Assembly (NCBI GenBank): GCA_029974875.1
Contig: JARKQP010000464.1
Span: forward strand, 1 to 8,328
Source of the DNA: Mobilitalea sp.
GTDB lineage: Bacteria > Bacillota_A > Clostridia > Lachnospirales > Lachnospiraceae
DNA: 8,328 bases
Direction: 5' to 3'
Part shown: in pieces, positions 1 through 5,467 of the stretch
How positions within the stretch are numbered: position 1 is the first letter of the stretch
How the letters are laid out: each line of letters starts with the position of its first letter
The notes under the pieces: generated by a model
What the model saw: the letters and a program-made list of their open reading frames with translations, nothing else
Databases searched by the model: none
What the model was told of the DNA's origin: nothing
Translations under genes and position numbers: made by a program

Positions 1-159
1 ATCCATTTCATCGCTTATGCTCTTTGCCAGGTCAGCATTAATGCTGAGTAATTGCTCCTCAACCTCTTCTTCCACGCCTACCTCCTTTGAAAAGTCGGCC
101 TGGACCAATGCGTCCTCATTATTCTCCTTCGTAGGATTTACTCTTTCTTCTTCCATCAT
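1..159 (-). CDS. Unidentified acidic protein, N-terminal 53 codons only (runs off the window)
   Basis: An open frame starts at ATG 159-157, immediately followed by a second ATG at 156-154, and stays open to base 1. An AGGAGAAGAG Shine-Dalgarno stretch (about 160-169) lies directly upstream, which strongly supports real translation; the second ATG gives the slightly better spacing. The visible residues are hydrophilic and very acidic. They begin MMEEERVNPTKENNED and include an EEEVEEQ run, with no signal peptide, membrane segment or recognisable motif. It sits 34 bp after the pepD stop on the same strand with no obvious terminator between, so co-transcription with pepD is likely. An acidic low-complexity N-terminus like this often precedes a folded domain, but that domain is outside the window. 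I do not recognise the family and assign no function. Confidence 0.7.
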   Translation of the reverse strand, partial: MMEEERVNPTKENNEDALVQADFSKEVGVEEEVEEQLLSINADLAKSISDEMD

Positions 160-170
160 CTCTTCTCCTG

Positions 171-194
171 TTATTCAACCTTATTAAACCTTAT
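171..194. repeat. 10-bp tandem direct repeat between pepD and the next gene
   Basis: On the plus strand TTATTCAACC (171-180) is followed by TTATTAAACC (181-190), 9 of 10 identical, and then TTAT (191-194). Read on the coding strand it gives ATAAGGTT twice and supplies a second in-frame stop (TAA, 193-191) right after the pepD TGA (196-194). Probably small slippage-type sequence rather than a functional site. Confidence 0.5.
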
Positions 195-1660
195 CATGCT
201 CCAATTTTCTCACTTAATATCTTCTCAAGAAATTGATATACGCGGATGGTAGATGAAATACTCATCCTTTCCTCTATTGTATGCACACTGCTGATGTCAG
301 GACCGATTGACACAATGTCAATGCCTGGCATTTTTTCAAAAATCAAGCCGCATTCCAGACCTGCGTGGATTGCTTCCACTTTCATTTCTTTCCCATAGAA
401 TTCACGGCTGATTTTCTGGAAATGCTCCTGAAGCTTGGAATCCTTTTTAAATTCCCAGGCCGGATATTCCCAGCGGACTACATAATCCCCGCCCAAAAAG
501 CTGGTCATGTAGTTCAGCTTATTGCTGATGAAATACTTATAATTGCTGCTGGAGCTGCGTATGGAGGTAAGCAGCTCTACCTTGTCCTCTTCCGTATGGA
601 AGATACCCATGTTCAAGGAGCTTTCTACCAGTCCCTCGATATTCCCGCTCATCACCTGGACACCGTCCGGCATATTGACCAGCATAAACAGCATTTTTTC
701 AAAGGATACGGGATGGATTACCTGGAAGGTTCCTTCTCCCTGCTCCTCCAACTGGTAATTTAAGCCTGGCTCACTTGCTGCCAGCTCCTTCTGGTAAATC
801 GCCATAATCGCTTCAATGTTCTTCTTTACGTGCTCCAGGCCACCGGATGCGTCTTCCAAAACCAGAAGCTCTGCATGGGCTTCCCTTGGGATTACATTAT
901 CCTTAAAGCCCCCAAGCATATCAACCAGTTCGTAGGAGCTGGTCTCACGAAGGTCAAACAGCAGCCTGCCCAGCAGCTTCGTAGCATTCGTCCTGTTATT
1001 AACGATATCGATACCGGAATGGCCGCCAATCAGCCCTCCGATGCTAATCTTTAGCTTTTTTCCCGAAGCCTCCATCCTTTTTAAAGGAAAGGTACTGGTT
1101 CCCGTCAGGCCTCCGGCACAGCTGCAAAGCAGATAGCCTTCCTCCTCAGAGTCCAGATTGATCATATATTTTCCCTGGAGCATTGACAGGTCGAGAGCCT
1201 TTGCCCCATGCATTCCGACCTCTTCATCCGTCGTTATAATAGCTTCAATCCTTGGATGCTGGAGAGTCTTGTCAGAAAGCACCGCCATAATATAAGCAAC
1301 TGCAACACCATTGTCTGCACCCAGCGTAGTACCGTCTGCATGGATATAATCGCCGTCAACAATCAGCTTAATTCCATCCTTTAAAAAATCGTGGGTTCCT
1401 TCCTTGCGCTTTTCACAGACCATGTCCATATGCCCCTGGAGGATGATGGCAGATTCCTCTTCATATCCGGGAGTTGCCGGTTTAATTATAACTACATTCT
1501 TCGCCTCATCCTGCGTGTACTCCAGCTGACGGTCCTTTGCAAAGGCTGCCAGGTAGTCACTGACTGCCTTTTCATTTCCCGACCCCCTCGGTATCGCCGA
1601 AATTTCACTAAAATACTGCAATATTCCCTTATAATCTAACTGCTCCAAGCTCTTTTCCAT
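194..1660 (-). CDS. pepD: Aminoacyl-histidine dipeptidase / cytosolic non-specific dipeptidase, peptidase family M20 (PepD-like)
   Basis: This 488-residue protein matches the full length of PepD-type (beta-alanyl-histidine) dipeptidases, which hydrolyse a broad range of Xaa-His and other dipeptides in the cytosol for amino-acid recycling. The two-metal M20 centre is visible in order: GHMDM (H77, D79), LGADNG with D116 as bridging ligand, TTDEEVG with E146/E147 as general base and ligand, LDSEEEG (D170), and HTIEERM near the C-terminus (H460). GGHSG around residues 213-217 begins the lid/dimerisation domain inserted in this family. There is no signal peptide, as expected for a cytosolic enzyme. 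The start is ATG 1660-1658; the nearest Shine-Dalgarno is AGAAAGG at 1679-1673, with a long gap of 12 nt. The gene ends in tandem in-frame stops TGA TAA. It has its own candidate promoter near 1823-1852, giving a leader of about 155 nt. All catalytic residues appear intact. Confidence 0.93.
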   Translation of the reverse strand: MEKSLEQLDYKGILQYFSEISAIPRGSGNEKAVSDYLAAFAKDRQLEYTQDEAKNVVIIKPATPGYEEESAIILQGHMDMVCEKRKEGTHDFLKDGIKLIVDGDYIHADGTTLGADNGVAVAYIMAVLSDKTLQHPRIEAIITTDEEVGMHGAKALDLSMLQGKYMINLDSEEEGYLLCSCAGGLTGTSTFPLKRMEASGKKLKISIGGLIGGHSGIDIVNNRTNATKLLGRLLFDLRETSSYELVDMLGGFKDNVIPREAHAELLVLEDASGGLEHVKKNIEAIMAIYQKELAASEPGLNYQLEEQGEGTFQVIHPVSFEKMLFMLVNMPDGVQVMSGNIEGLVESSLNMGIFHTEEDKVELLTSIRSSSSNYKYFISNKLNYMTSFLGGDYVVRWEYPAWEFKKDSKLQEHFQKISREFYGKEMKVEAIHAGLECGLIFEKMPGIDIVSIGPDISSVHTIEERMSISSTIRVYQFLEKILSEKIGA

Positions 1661-1822
1661 AAATTACACATGCCTTTCTACTTTTAATCAGTATCCAAAA
1701 TGCATGAAAGAACCGAGAATCAATCTCTTCCCGTTATTGTACTTCATAACATTAGACGACATGACTCCCGACTCTGTTCAAGTTAATTTTTTACATTTGT
1801 TATTCTAATACTTTATTCCATA

Positions 1823-1852
1823 AATATACATCAAAATGGCAATCATTTTCAA
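1823..1852 (-). promoter_or_regulatory. Candidate sigma-A promoter for pepD
   Basis: On the minus strand TTGAAA (1852-1847; 5 of 6 to TTGACA) and TATATT (1828-1823; 5 of 6 to TATAAT) are separated by 18 bp. The predicted start is near 1815, leaving a leader of about 155 nt before the pepD ATG. The surroundings are AT-rich and this is the best promoter-like match in the 1661-1886 spacer. I see no riboswitch or T-box signature in the leader. Confidence 0.6.
1831..1851 (-). promoter_or_regulatory. Fur-box-like inverted repeat inside the pepD promoter
   Basis: On the minus strand the half-site TGAAAATG (1851-1844) is followed by five bases (ATTGC) and the half-site CATTTTGA (1838-1831). The arms are complementary at 7 of 8 positions. 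The left 15 bases, TGAAAATGATTGCCA, match the classical Fur 7-1-7 consensus TGATAATnATTATCA at 11 of 14 defined positions. It lies between the -35 and -10 elements, where a bound repressor would block RNA polymerase. Which Fur-family protein, if any, binds is unknown; a chance AT-rich palindrome is possible. Confidence 0.35.
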
Positions 1853-1864
1853 TAGTTTTCTTAA

Positions 1865-1884
1865 TATGGCCTATTCAGGCCATA
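1865..1884 (-). terminator. Short hairpin just after the PFL-family stop codon, possible weak terminator
   Basis: TATGGCCT and AGGCCATA form a perfect 8-bp stem with a 4-base loop, starting 2 bp beyond the TAA stop (1889-1887). On the minus strand the following bases are TTAAGAAAAC, which is not a U-tract, so it is not a canonical intrinsic terminator. It may protect the 3' end of the mRNA or give only partial termination. On the plus strand it is followed by an AT-rich stretch with five T, but no plus-strand gene points at it. Confidence 0.4.
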
Positions 1885-1886
1885 AA

Positions 1887-3251
1887 TTAATTTTTAAAGC
1901 TATGGATCGGAGCCGGAATCCTGCCGCCCCGGTTTATGAAATCCACACAGCTAAAGGGGCTCACCTTCATTACAGGAGCATAGCCGAGTAACCCGCCAAA
2001 CTCTACGCGCTCACCCACACTCTTGCCAATGACCGGGATGATACGGACAGCCGTCGTCTTCTGGTTAATCATTCCGATTGCCATTTCATCCGCAATCAGG
2101 CCTGAGATGGTTGACGCTTCTGTATCCCCTGGAATTGCTATCATATCAAGACCGACGGAGCAGACGCAGGTCATTGCCTCCAGCTTCTCAAGCGTTAAGG
2201 CACCGGCCTCTACCGCATCAATCATGCCCTGATCCTCGCTGACGGGGATAAATGCACCGCTCAGTCCGCCCACATAGGAGGATGCCATGACGCCCCCCTT
2301 CTTCACCTGGTCATTTAACAGTGCCAGAGCCGCTGTCGTACCCGGAGCGCCAACGTACTCCAGTCCAATTTCCTCCAGGATTTCGGCTACGCTGTCACCC
2401 ACTGCCGGAGTTGGCGCCAGGGACAGGTCAATGATGCCAAATGGGATATCCATCAGCCTGGAGGCCTCCTGTGCCACCAGCTGCCCTACACGGGTTATTT
2501 TAAAGGCCGTCTTTTTGATTGTCTCGCAGAGGGTTTCAAAGTCCGCCCCACGGACGCTTTCCAATGCCTTCTTTACTACACCGGGTCCGCTGACACCCAC
2601 ATTAATGACCGCGTCCCCTTCCGTCACTCCGTGGAAGGCACCTGCCATAAAGGGATTGTCATCCGGGGCATTACAAAATACCACCAGCTTGGCACATCCG
2701 ATGGAATCCCTATCCTTCGTATGCTCTGCCGTGCTTAGGATAATTTCCCCAAGCAGCTTAACCGCGTTCATATCAATTCCCGTTTTCGTGGAGCCCACAT
2801 TTACGGAGCTGCATACACGCTCGGTCTGGCTAAGCGCCAGGGGTATTGATTTTATCAAAAGCTCATCACTCTGGGTCATGGCTTTGCTTACCAGGGCAGA
2901 ATATCCGCCGATAAAGTTTACACCCACAGTCTTTGCCGCCTTGTCCAATGTGCCTGCAATCGTCACATAATCCTCCGGTGTCCTGCAAGCCGGGGCACCC
3001 ACTAAGGAAATCGGTGTTACGGATATCCTCTTATTGACAATCGGAATACCATATTCCCTCTGGATCTTATCACCGGTTGCCACCAGATCCTTCGCGACCC
3101 TGGTAATCTTATCATATATTTTACGGTTCAGTTCCTTAAGATCCGGGTCTGCACAGTCCAAGAGACTGATACCGAGTGTAATCGTCCGGACATCAAGATT
3201 TTCCTGTTCAATCATCTTATTGGTTTCGATGACTTCATTTATATTAATCAT
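1887..3251 (-). CDS. PFL family protein, UPF0210 / DUF711
   Basis: The 454-residue protein matches the UPF0210/DUF711 (PFL family) over its whole usual length of about 450 residues. Visible family-like stretches include [20 protein letters not shown] around residues 75-95, the glycine-rich VGVSGPGVV segment near the middle, [18 protein letters not shown] in the C-terminal third, [13 protein letters not shown] (about 416-428) and a terminal [12 protein letters not shown]. The family has a fold related to glycyl-radical enzymes, but I see no glycyl-radical C-terminal motif (RVSGY type), so it is not a pyruvate formate-lyase. The function is not established; genomic pairing with an ACT-domain protein suggests a role tied to amino-acid or small-ligand sensing (inference). 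The start is ATG 3251-3249 with a very strong AGGGGAGG site (3266-3259) 7 nt upstream. It follows the ACT gene by 33 bp, a typical operon spacing. Confidence 0.93.
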   Translation of the reverse strand: MININEVIETNKMIEQENLDVRTITLGISLLDCADPDLKELNRKIYDKITRVAKDLVATGDKIQREYGIPIVNKRISVTPISLVGAPACRTPEDYVTIAGTLDKAAKTVGVNFIGGYSALVSKAMTQSDELLIKSIPLALSQTERVCSSVNVGSTKTGIDMNAVKLLGEIILSTAEHTKDRDSIGCAKLVVFCNAPDDNPFMAGAFHGVTEGDAVINVGVSGPGVVKKALESVRGADFETLCETIKKTAFKITRVGQLVAQEASRLMDIPFGIIDLSLAPTPAVGDSVAEILEEIGLEYVGAPGTTAALALLNDQVKKGGVMASSYVGGLSGAFIPVSEDQGMIDAVEAGALTLEKLEAMTCVCSVGLDMIAIPGDTEASTISGLIADEMAIGMINQKTTAVRIIPVIGKSVGERVEFGGLLGYAPVMKVSPFSCVDFINRGGRIPAPIHSFKN

Positions 3252-3284
3252 AAGCCTGCCTCCCCTGGTACTGCAATTTTTTAC

Positions 3285-3557
3285 CTATATCCTGTGCATC
3301 ATATCGAAGATGTCTTCCCTCTGCGCCTTGATGATAACCCCGATCTCCTCGCCCAGCTTTTCTAGCTCCTCGGAAATAGTGTCAAATTCCATTGCAATAT
3401 CGGTCATGTCAACGATCATCATCATATTGAAATATCCTGATACAATCGTCTGTGAAATATCCAATATATTAATCCTGTTCTCTGCAAGATAAGTACAAAC
3501 CTTCGCTATAATCCCTACGGTATCCTTACCAACTACGGTAATCACTGTTTTTTTCAT
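3285..3557 (-). CDS. ACT domain-containing protein, UPF0237
   Basis: This 90-residue protein is a single stand-alone ACT domain of the UPF0237 type, the usual family length. The N-terminal beta strand and first helix carry VVGKDTVGIIAKV (residues 8-20), the classical ACT ligand-loop region with a conserved glycine. ILDISQTIVSGYFNMMMIVD (about 30-49) forms the second and third strands, and a charged helix and final strand follow. ACT domains commonly bind amino acids and oligomerise; the ligand here is unknown. It lacks any catalytic domain and probably works as a small regulatory or sensor subunit, plausibly with the PFL protein encoded 33 bp downstream, since these two families are very often adjacent. 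The start at ATG 3557-3555 is set by TAGGAGG (3572-3566) with 8 nt spacing. The stop is TAG (3287-3285). Confidence 0.92.
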   Translation of the reverse strand: MKKTVITVVGKDTVGIIAKVCTYLAENRINILDISQTIVSGYFNMMMIVDMTDIAMEFDTISEELEKLGEEIGVIIKAQREDIFDMMHRI

Positions 3558-3571
3558 ACGAATCGCCTCCT

Positions 3572-3592
3572 AATCCTTTTATAAATAGGATT
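3572..3592 (-). other. Small hairpin abutting the ACT-gene ribosome binding site
   Basis: On the minus strand AATCCT (3592-3587) and AGGATT (3577-3572) can pair around a 9-base A/T loop, ending directly against the AGGAGG of the ACT gene's Shine-Dalgarno. It is only 6 bp and low in energy, so a regulatory role is speculative. The remainder of the 3558-3661 spacer shows no clear promoter pair; TTTAAT near 3620 is -10-like but has no matching -35. Confidence 0.25.
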
Positions 3593-3661
3593 TTCCCACC
3601 GGTCTATCCCTCTATGTATTAAAATAATTCTTGATATGTTCTCTTTTCCTGTTATGCTATT

Positions 3662-4459
3662 CTATCCCTGGACCATAACGATCCTGGACGGCTGCTCCCG
3701 GTGTGCCACGCTGATCTGGTCTGCCGGGAAATTACATCCCCTGCTTTGCAGCTCACAGCATACGGTTTCATAAGCCAGCTCCTCATAATTATTTTCCTTG
3801 CTTAAATGAGCCAGCAAAACTGACTGCAGCCTTGGATGGATTAATTTGCTGATCATATCGGCAGAGGTATCATTTGACAGATGCCCACGGTTGCCCAGTA
3901 TCCTCTGCTTTAAGTAATAAGGGTATTTCCCAACCATAAGCATATTTACATCATGGTTCGCCTCGACATATAAAATCTCAGAGTTTTCCAGCTTGGACAG
4001 GATATAATCATCATACATTCCCAGGTCTGTGGCAATCCCAACCTTATGTCCTTCCGCCTTCAGGGTATAGCATGCCGGACCTGCGGCATCATGGGAGGTG
4101 GAAAAGGGCTCCACCAGAATATCGTTAATATAGAATTCCTCATCCGGCCTAACGCAGCGATATAAGTCCTTATCCACCGAACCCAGGCTCTTCATCCTCT
4201 GGAGCGCCAATACGGTCTCATAGGTTGCATAAATCGGAATATGGTATTTCCGTGCCAGTACACCAAGCCCTGCGATATGATCCGTATGCTCATGGGTAAC
4301 CAGAATTGCCTGGAGCGTATCCGGCTTAATCTCAATCTCATCCAGCCCGCATTCAATACGCTTCGCACTGATCCCCGCATCCACTAATAGATTGGTATTT
4401 CCGCTGCCGACATAGATGCAGTTTCCACTGCTGCCGCTTGCAATACTGCATAATTTCAT
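3662..4459 (-). CDS. MBL-fold metallohydrolase, WalJ/YycJ-like
   Basis: The 265-residue protein has the length and motif order of the WalJ/YycJ group of metallo-beta-lactamase-fold proteins. It opens with CSIASGSSGNC (residues 4-14) and has the metal-binding THEHTDH motif (H56, H58, D60, H61). The other ligands are a downstream STSHD histidine, the ATDLG aspartate, and a late AHLSKEN histidine. GHLSN, typical of this group, is also present. These proteins are soluble and cytosolic. Members bind two metals and are thought to be nucleases or phosphodiesterases; in Bacillus and streptococci, walJ/yycJ is linked to the WalRK cell-wall regulon and DNA-repair phenotypes. Here no walRK genes are adjacent, so the exact substrate is unproven. 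The start is ATG 4459-4457 with GGAGA (4472-4468) about 8 nt upstream. The gene has its own promoter and two inverted repeats just upstream, suggesting separate control from coaE. Confidence 0.9.
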   Translation of the reverse strand: MKLCSIASGSSGNCIYVGSGNTNLLVDAGISAKRIECGLDEIEIKPDTLQAILVTHEHTDHIAGLGVLARKYHIPIYATYETVLALQRMKSLGSVDKDLYRCVRPDEEFYINDILVEPFSTSHDAAGPACYTLKAEGHKVGIATDLGMYDDYILSKLENSEILYVEANHDVNMLMVGKYPYYLKQRILGNRGHLSNDTSADMISKLIHPRLQSVLLAHLSKENNYEELAYETVCCELQSRGCNFPADQISVAHREQPSRIVMVQG

Positions 4460-4475
4460 AGTAAAATTCTCCGTT

Positions 4476-4492
4476 ATACCGTAATACGGTAT
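4476..4492. promoter_or_regulatory. Perfect 17-bp palindrome in the MBL-gene leader, operator candidate
   Basis: On the plus strand ATACCGTA (4476-4483), one central base, and TACGGTAT (4485-4492) form a perfect 8-1-8 inverted repeat. It lies 3 bp upstream of the Shine-Dalgarno and, if the promoter call is right, about 23-39 nt downstream of the transcription start. As RNA it would need an impossibly small loop at full length, so a DNA-binding dimer site is the more natural reading. I do not recognise the consensus of a specific regulator. Confidence 0.45.
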
Positions 4493-4516
4493 CTATTCCA
4501 ATGCTAATCAATATCT

Positions 4517-4535
4517 AAATGAGTATCTCTCATTT
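4517..4535. promoter_or_regulatory. Inverted repeat overlapping the -10 of the MBL promoter
   Basis: AAATGAG (4517-4523) and CTCATTT (4529-4535) are perfect 7-bp inverted arms around TATCT. The repeat covers the putative -10 (4522-4527) and the end of the spacer. On the plus strand it is followed by a T-rich stretch and resembles a weak terminator, but no plus-strand gene leads into it, so an operator is more plausible. Confidence 0.35.
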
Positions 4536-4550
4536 TTTTGTTTTTGTCAA
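4522..4550 (-). promoter_or_regulatory. Sigma-A promoter for the MBL hydrolase gene
   Basis: A perfect -35 TTGACA (4550-4545) is followed by a 17-bp A-rich spacer and GATACT (4527-4522; 4 of 6 to TATAAT). The predicted transcription start is near 4515, giving a leader of about 55 nt before the ATG. It is the best -35 in the window. It probably drives the MBL gene and, by read-through, the ACT and PFL genes. Confidence 0.65.
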
Positions 4551-4567
4551 GAAAAAATCCCTTATTA

Positions 4568-4627
4568 CATCTCTGCCAGCCCTTCTCCGTATTGCTCCAG
4601 AATGCCTGTACGCATTTCCTTATTGCT
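4568..4627 (-). other. 20-codon open frame directly after, and in frame with, the coaE stop
   Basis: After the coaE TGA (4630-4628) the same frame continues for 20 sense codons, SNKEMRTGILEQYGEGLAEM, and then ends in a double stop, TAA TAA (4567-4562). An internal ATG at 4615-4613 with AAGGA close upstream could alternatively start a 16-residue peptide, though the 2-nt spacing is poor. It may be the remnant of a longer CoaE C-terminus, a read-through tail, or chance. CoaE without it already has normal length. Confidence 0.25.
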
Positions 4628-5221
4628 TCATTCATCCTGAAGCAGCGCTGCTACCTGTTCCTCTAAAAGGCTGACATCCCCGATATTTTCAACTACTTTA
4701 GAAAAGGTCTTACGGAAGGCCTCCTCCTTACTTTGGTTTTGGAAGATGGTGTCTATCTTCTCATCGGAATAATTACGGGCACGTTTCAGACGTTTCCTTC
4801 TTTCTTCTTCCGGCGCATATACATACCAGACCTCATCACAGATATAATCATAGCCCGCCTCGATCATCAGCGCTGTTTCCACCACAAGATAGGGAACCGT
4901 CCCCTTATCTTTCATCTCCTGAATCTCGTCCTTCACCTGTTCCAAGACCTTTGGATGTGTGATCTCATTAATTTTAAGCCGCTTTTCCATATCATCAAAT
5001 ATGACGGAAGCAAGCTTGGCACGGTCAATCCTTCCATCCGGGCCTAAAATACCATCCCCAATATAAGCCACCACTTCCTGATAGCTGGCGCCACCCGGCT
5101 CCATCTGAGCCTTTGCGATACTATCGGTATCCAGAATATAGGCCTTATATTTATCCCTTAATATATTGGCAACGAGGGATTTGCCGCCGCCAATCCCCCC
5201 TGTTAAGCCTATCACTTTCAT
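4628..5221 (-). CDS. coaE: Dephospho-CoA kinase
   Basis: This 197-residue P-loop kinase phosphorylates the 3'-hydroxyl of dephospho-CoA with ATP, the last step of coenzyme A synthesis, in the cytosol. Walker A is at residues 8-15 (GGIGGGKS; the family more often has GSGKS or GAGKS). LDTDSIAK (30-37) holds the usual aspartates near the substrate. The substrate-binding stretch GRIDRAKLASVIFDD (63-77) is followed by NEITHP (85-90), and ETALMIEAG (115-123) is the family's E-x-P/A-L-h-x-E-A-G-type motif. The arginine-rich lid region RRKRLKRARNYS comes next. The frame could be opened upstream at GTG 5227-5225, but AAAGGAGG abuts that codon, while ATG 5221-5219 has 6 nt spacing, so I chose the ATG. 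It lies downstream of polA, a frequent arrangement in bacteria. Confidence 0.95.
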   Translation of the reverse strand: MKVIGLTGGIGGGKSLVANILRDKYKAYILDTDSIAKAQMEPGGASYQEVVAYIGDGILGPDGRIDRAKLASVIFDDMEKRLKINEITHPKVLEQVKDEIQEMKDKGTVPYLVVETALMIEAGYDYICDEVWYVYAPEEERRKRLKRARNYSDEKIDTIFQNQSKEEAFRKTFSKVVENIGDVSLLEEQVAALLQDE

Positions 5222-5227
5222 GCGCAC

Positions 5228-5235
5228 CCTCCTTT
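5228..5235 (-). promoter_or_regulatory. Ribosome binding site that fixes the coaE start
   Basis: AAAGGAGG on the minus strand ends immediately before a GTG (5227-5225) and 6 nt before ATG (5221-5219). Zero spacing to the GTG is unusable, so initiation at the ATG is strongly favoured. Confidence 0.85.
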
Positions 5236-5417
5236 ATATATATGAGTATTCCCTGAACCTCCTGTATACGCAGCTTTATGGCCAATTTTCTGCCAACCGC
5301 ACGTAAAGAGTCTCCTGGTACTCTAAATACCGGACGAATCCGCCTGCCGATTCATTTATAATAAGCAATGGGCGCTTCTTGCACCTGCTCTATTCCCACG
5401 GCTTCATTCTATTTTGT
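5236..5417 (-). other. polA-coaE spacer with several small hairpins, no convincing gene
   Basis: The stretch is less AT-rich than other spacers here. On the minus strand, AGCAGGTGC (from 5389) can pair with GCGCC and TGCT around an AAGAA loop, with a CAT bulge (5364-5389); it may be a weak polA terminator but lacks a U-tract. A UUCG-loop hairpin (CGGA/TCCG, 5331-5342) and AGAGT/ACTCT (5307-5324) follow. A 30-codon frame opening at TTG 5368 and ending at TAA 5278-5276 includes the protein-like GGFVRYLEYQETLYVRLAEN but has no good ribosome binding site. No clear promoter for coaE was found, so it is probably co-transcribed with polA. Confidence 0.35.
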
Positions 5418-5443
5418 TATTTTATTTCACTATTTTATTTCAT
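5418..5443. repeat. 13-bp AT-rich tandem repeat downstream of polA
   Basis: TATTTTATTTCAC (5418-5430) is followed directly by TATTTTATTTCAT (5431-5443), 12 of 13 identical, within a very AT-rich block starting about 25 bp beyond the polA stop. It is probably slippage-derived; no function is evident. Confidence 0.55.
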
Positions 5444-5467
5444 TCTTTATATTCCTTATTTTACTGC

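Noticed and set aside
1661..1822. T-box or riboswitch in the long pepD leader
   Set aside because: No T-box TGGnACC sequence, no conserved riboswitch core and only short hairpins such as GAGA/TCTC are visible.
2287..2970. Long plus-strand open frame of 227 codons opposite the PFL gene
   Set aside because: It lies wholly antisense to a confident UPF0210 gene, has serine/proline/threonine-rich shadow composition and no ribosome binding site. The same holds for the other plus-strand frames opposite polA, pepD, the ACT gene and coaE.
4517..4545. Plus-strand intrinsic terminator (AT-rich stem followed by T-runs)
   Set aside because: No plus-strand gene precedes it and the stem is weak; overlap with a good minus-strand promoter explains the A/T tract better.
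5222..5227. GTG start for coaE adding two residues
   Set aside because: The AAAGGAGG ribosome binding site touches this codon with zero spacing, whereas the ATG two codons on has 6 nt spacing.
5236..5250. ATACTCAT-TA-ATA similarity shared by the bases before the coaE ribosome binding site and the MBL promoter region (near 4526)
   Set aside because: The match is 13 of 15 AT-rich bases, lies at different positions relative to the starts, and the arm pairing seen at 4517-4535 is not reproduced near coaE.
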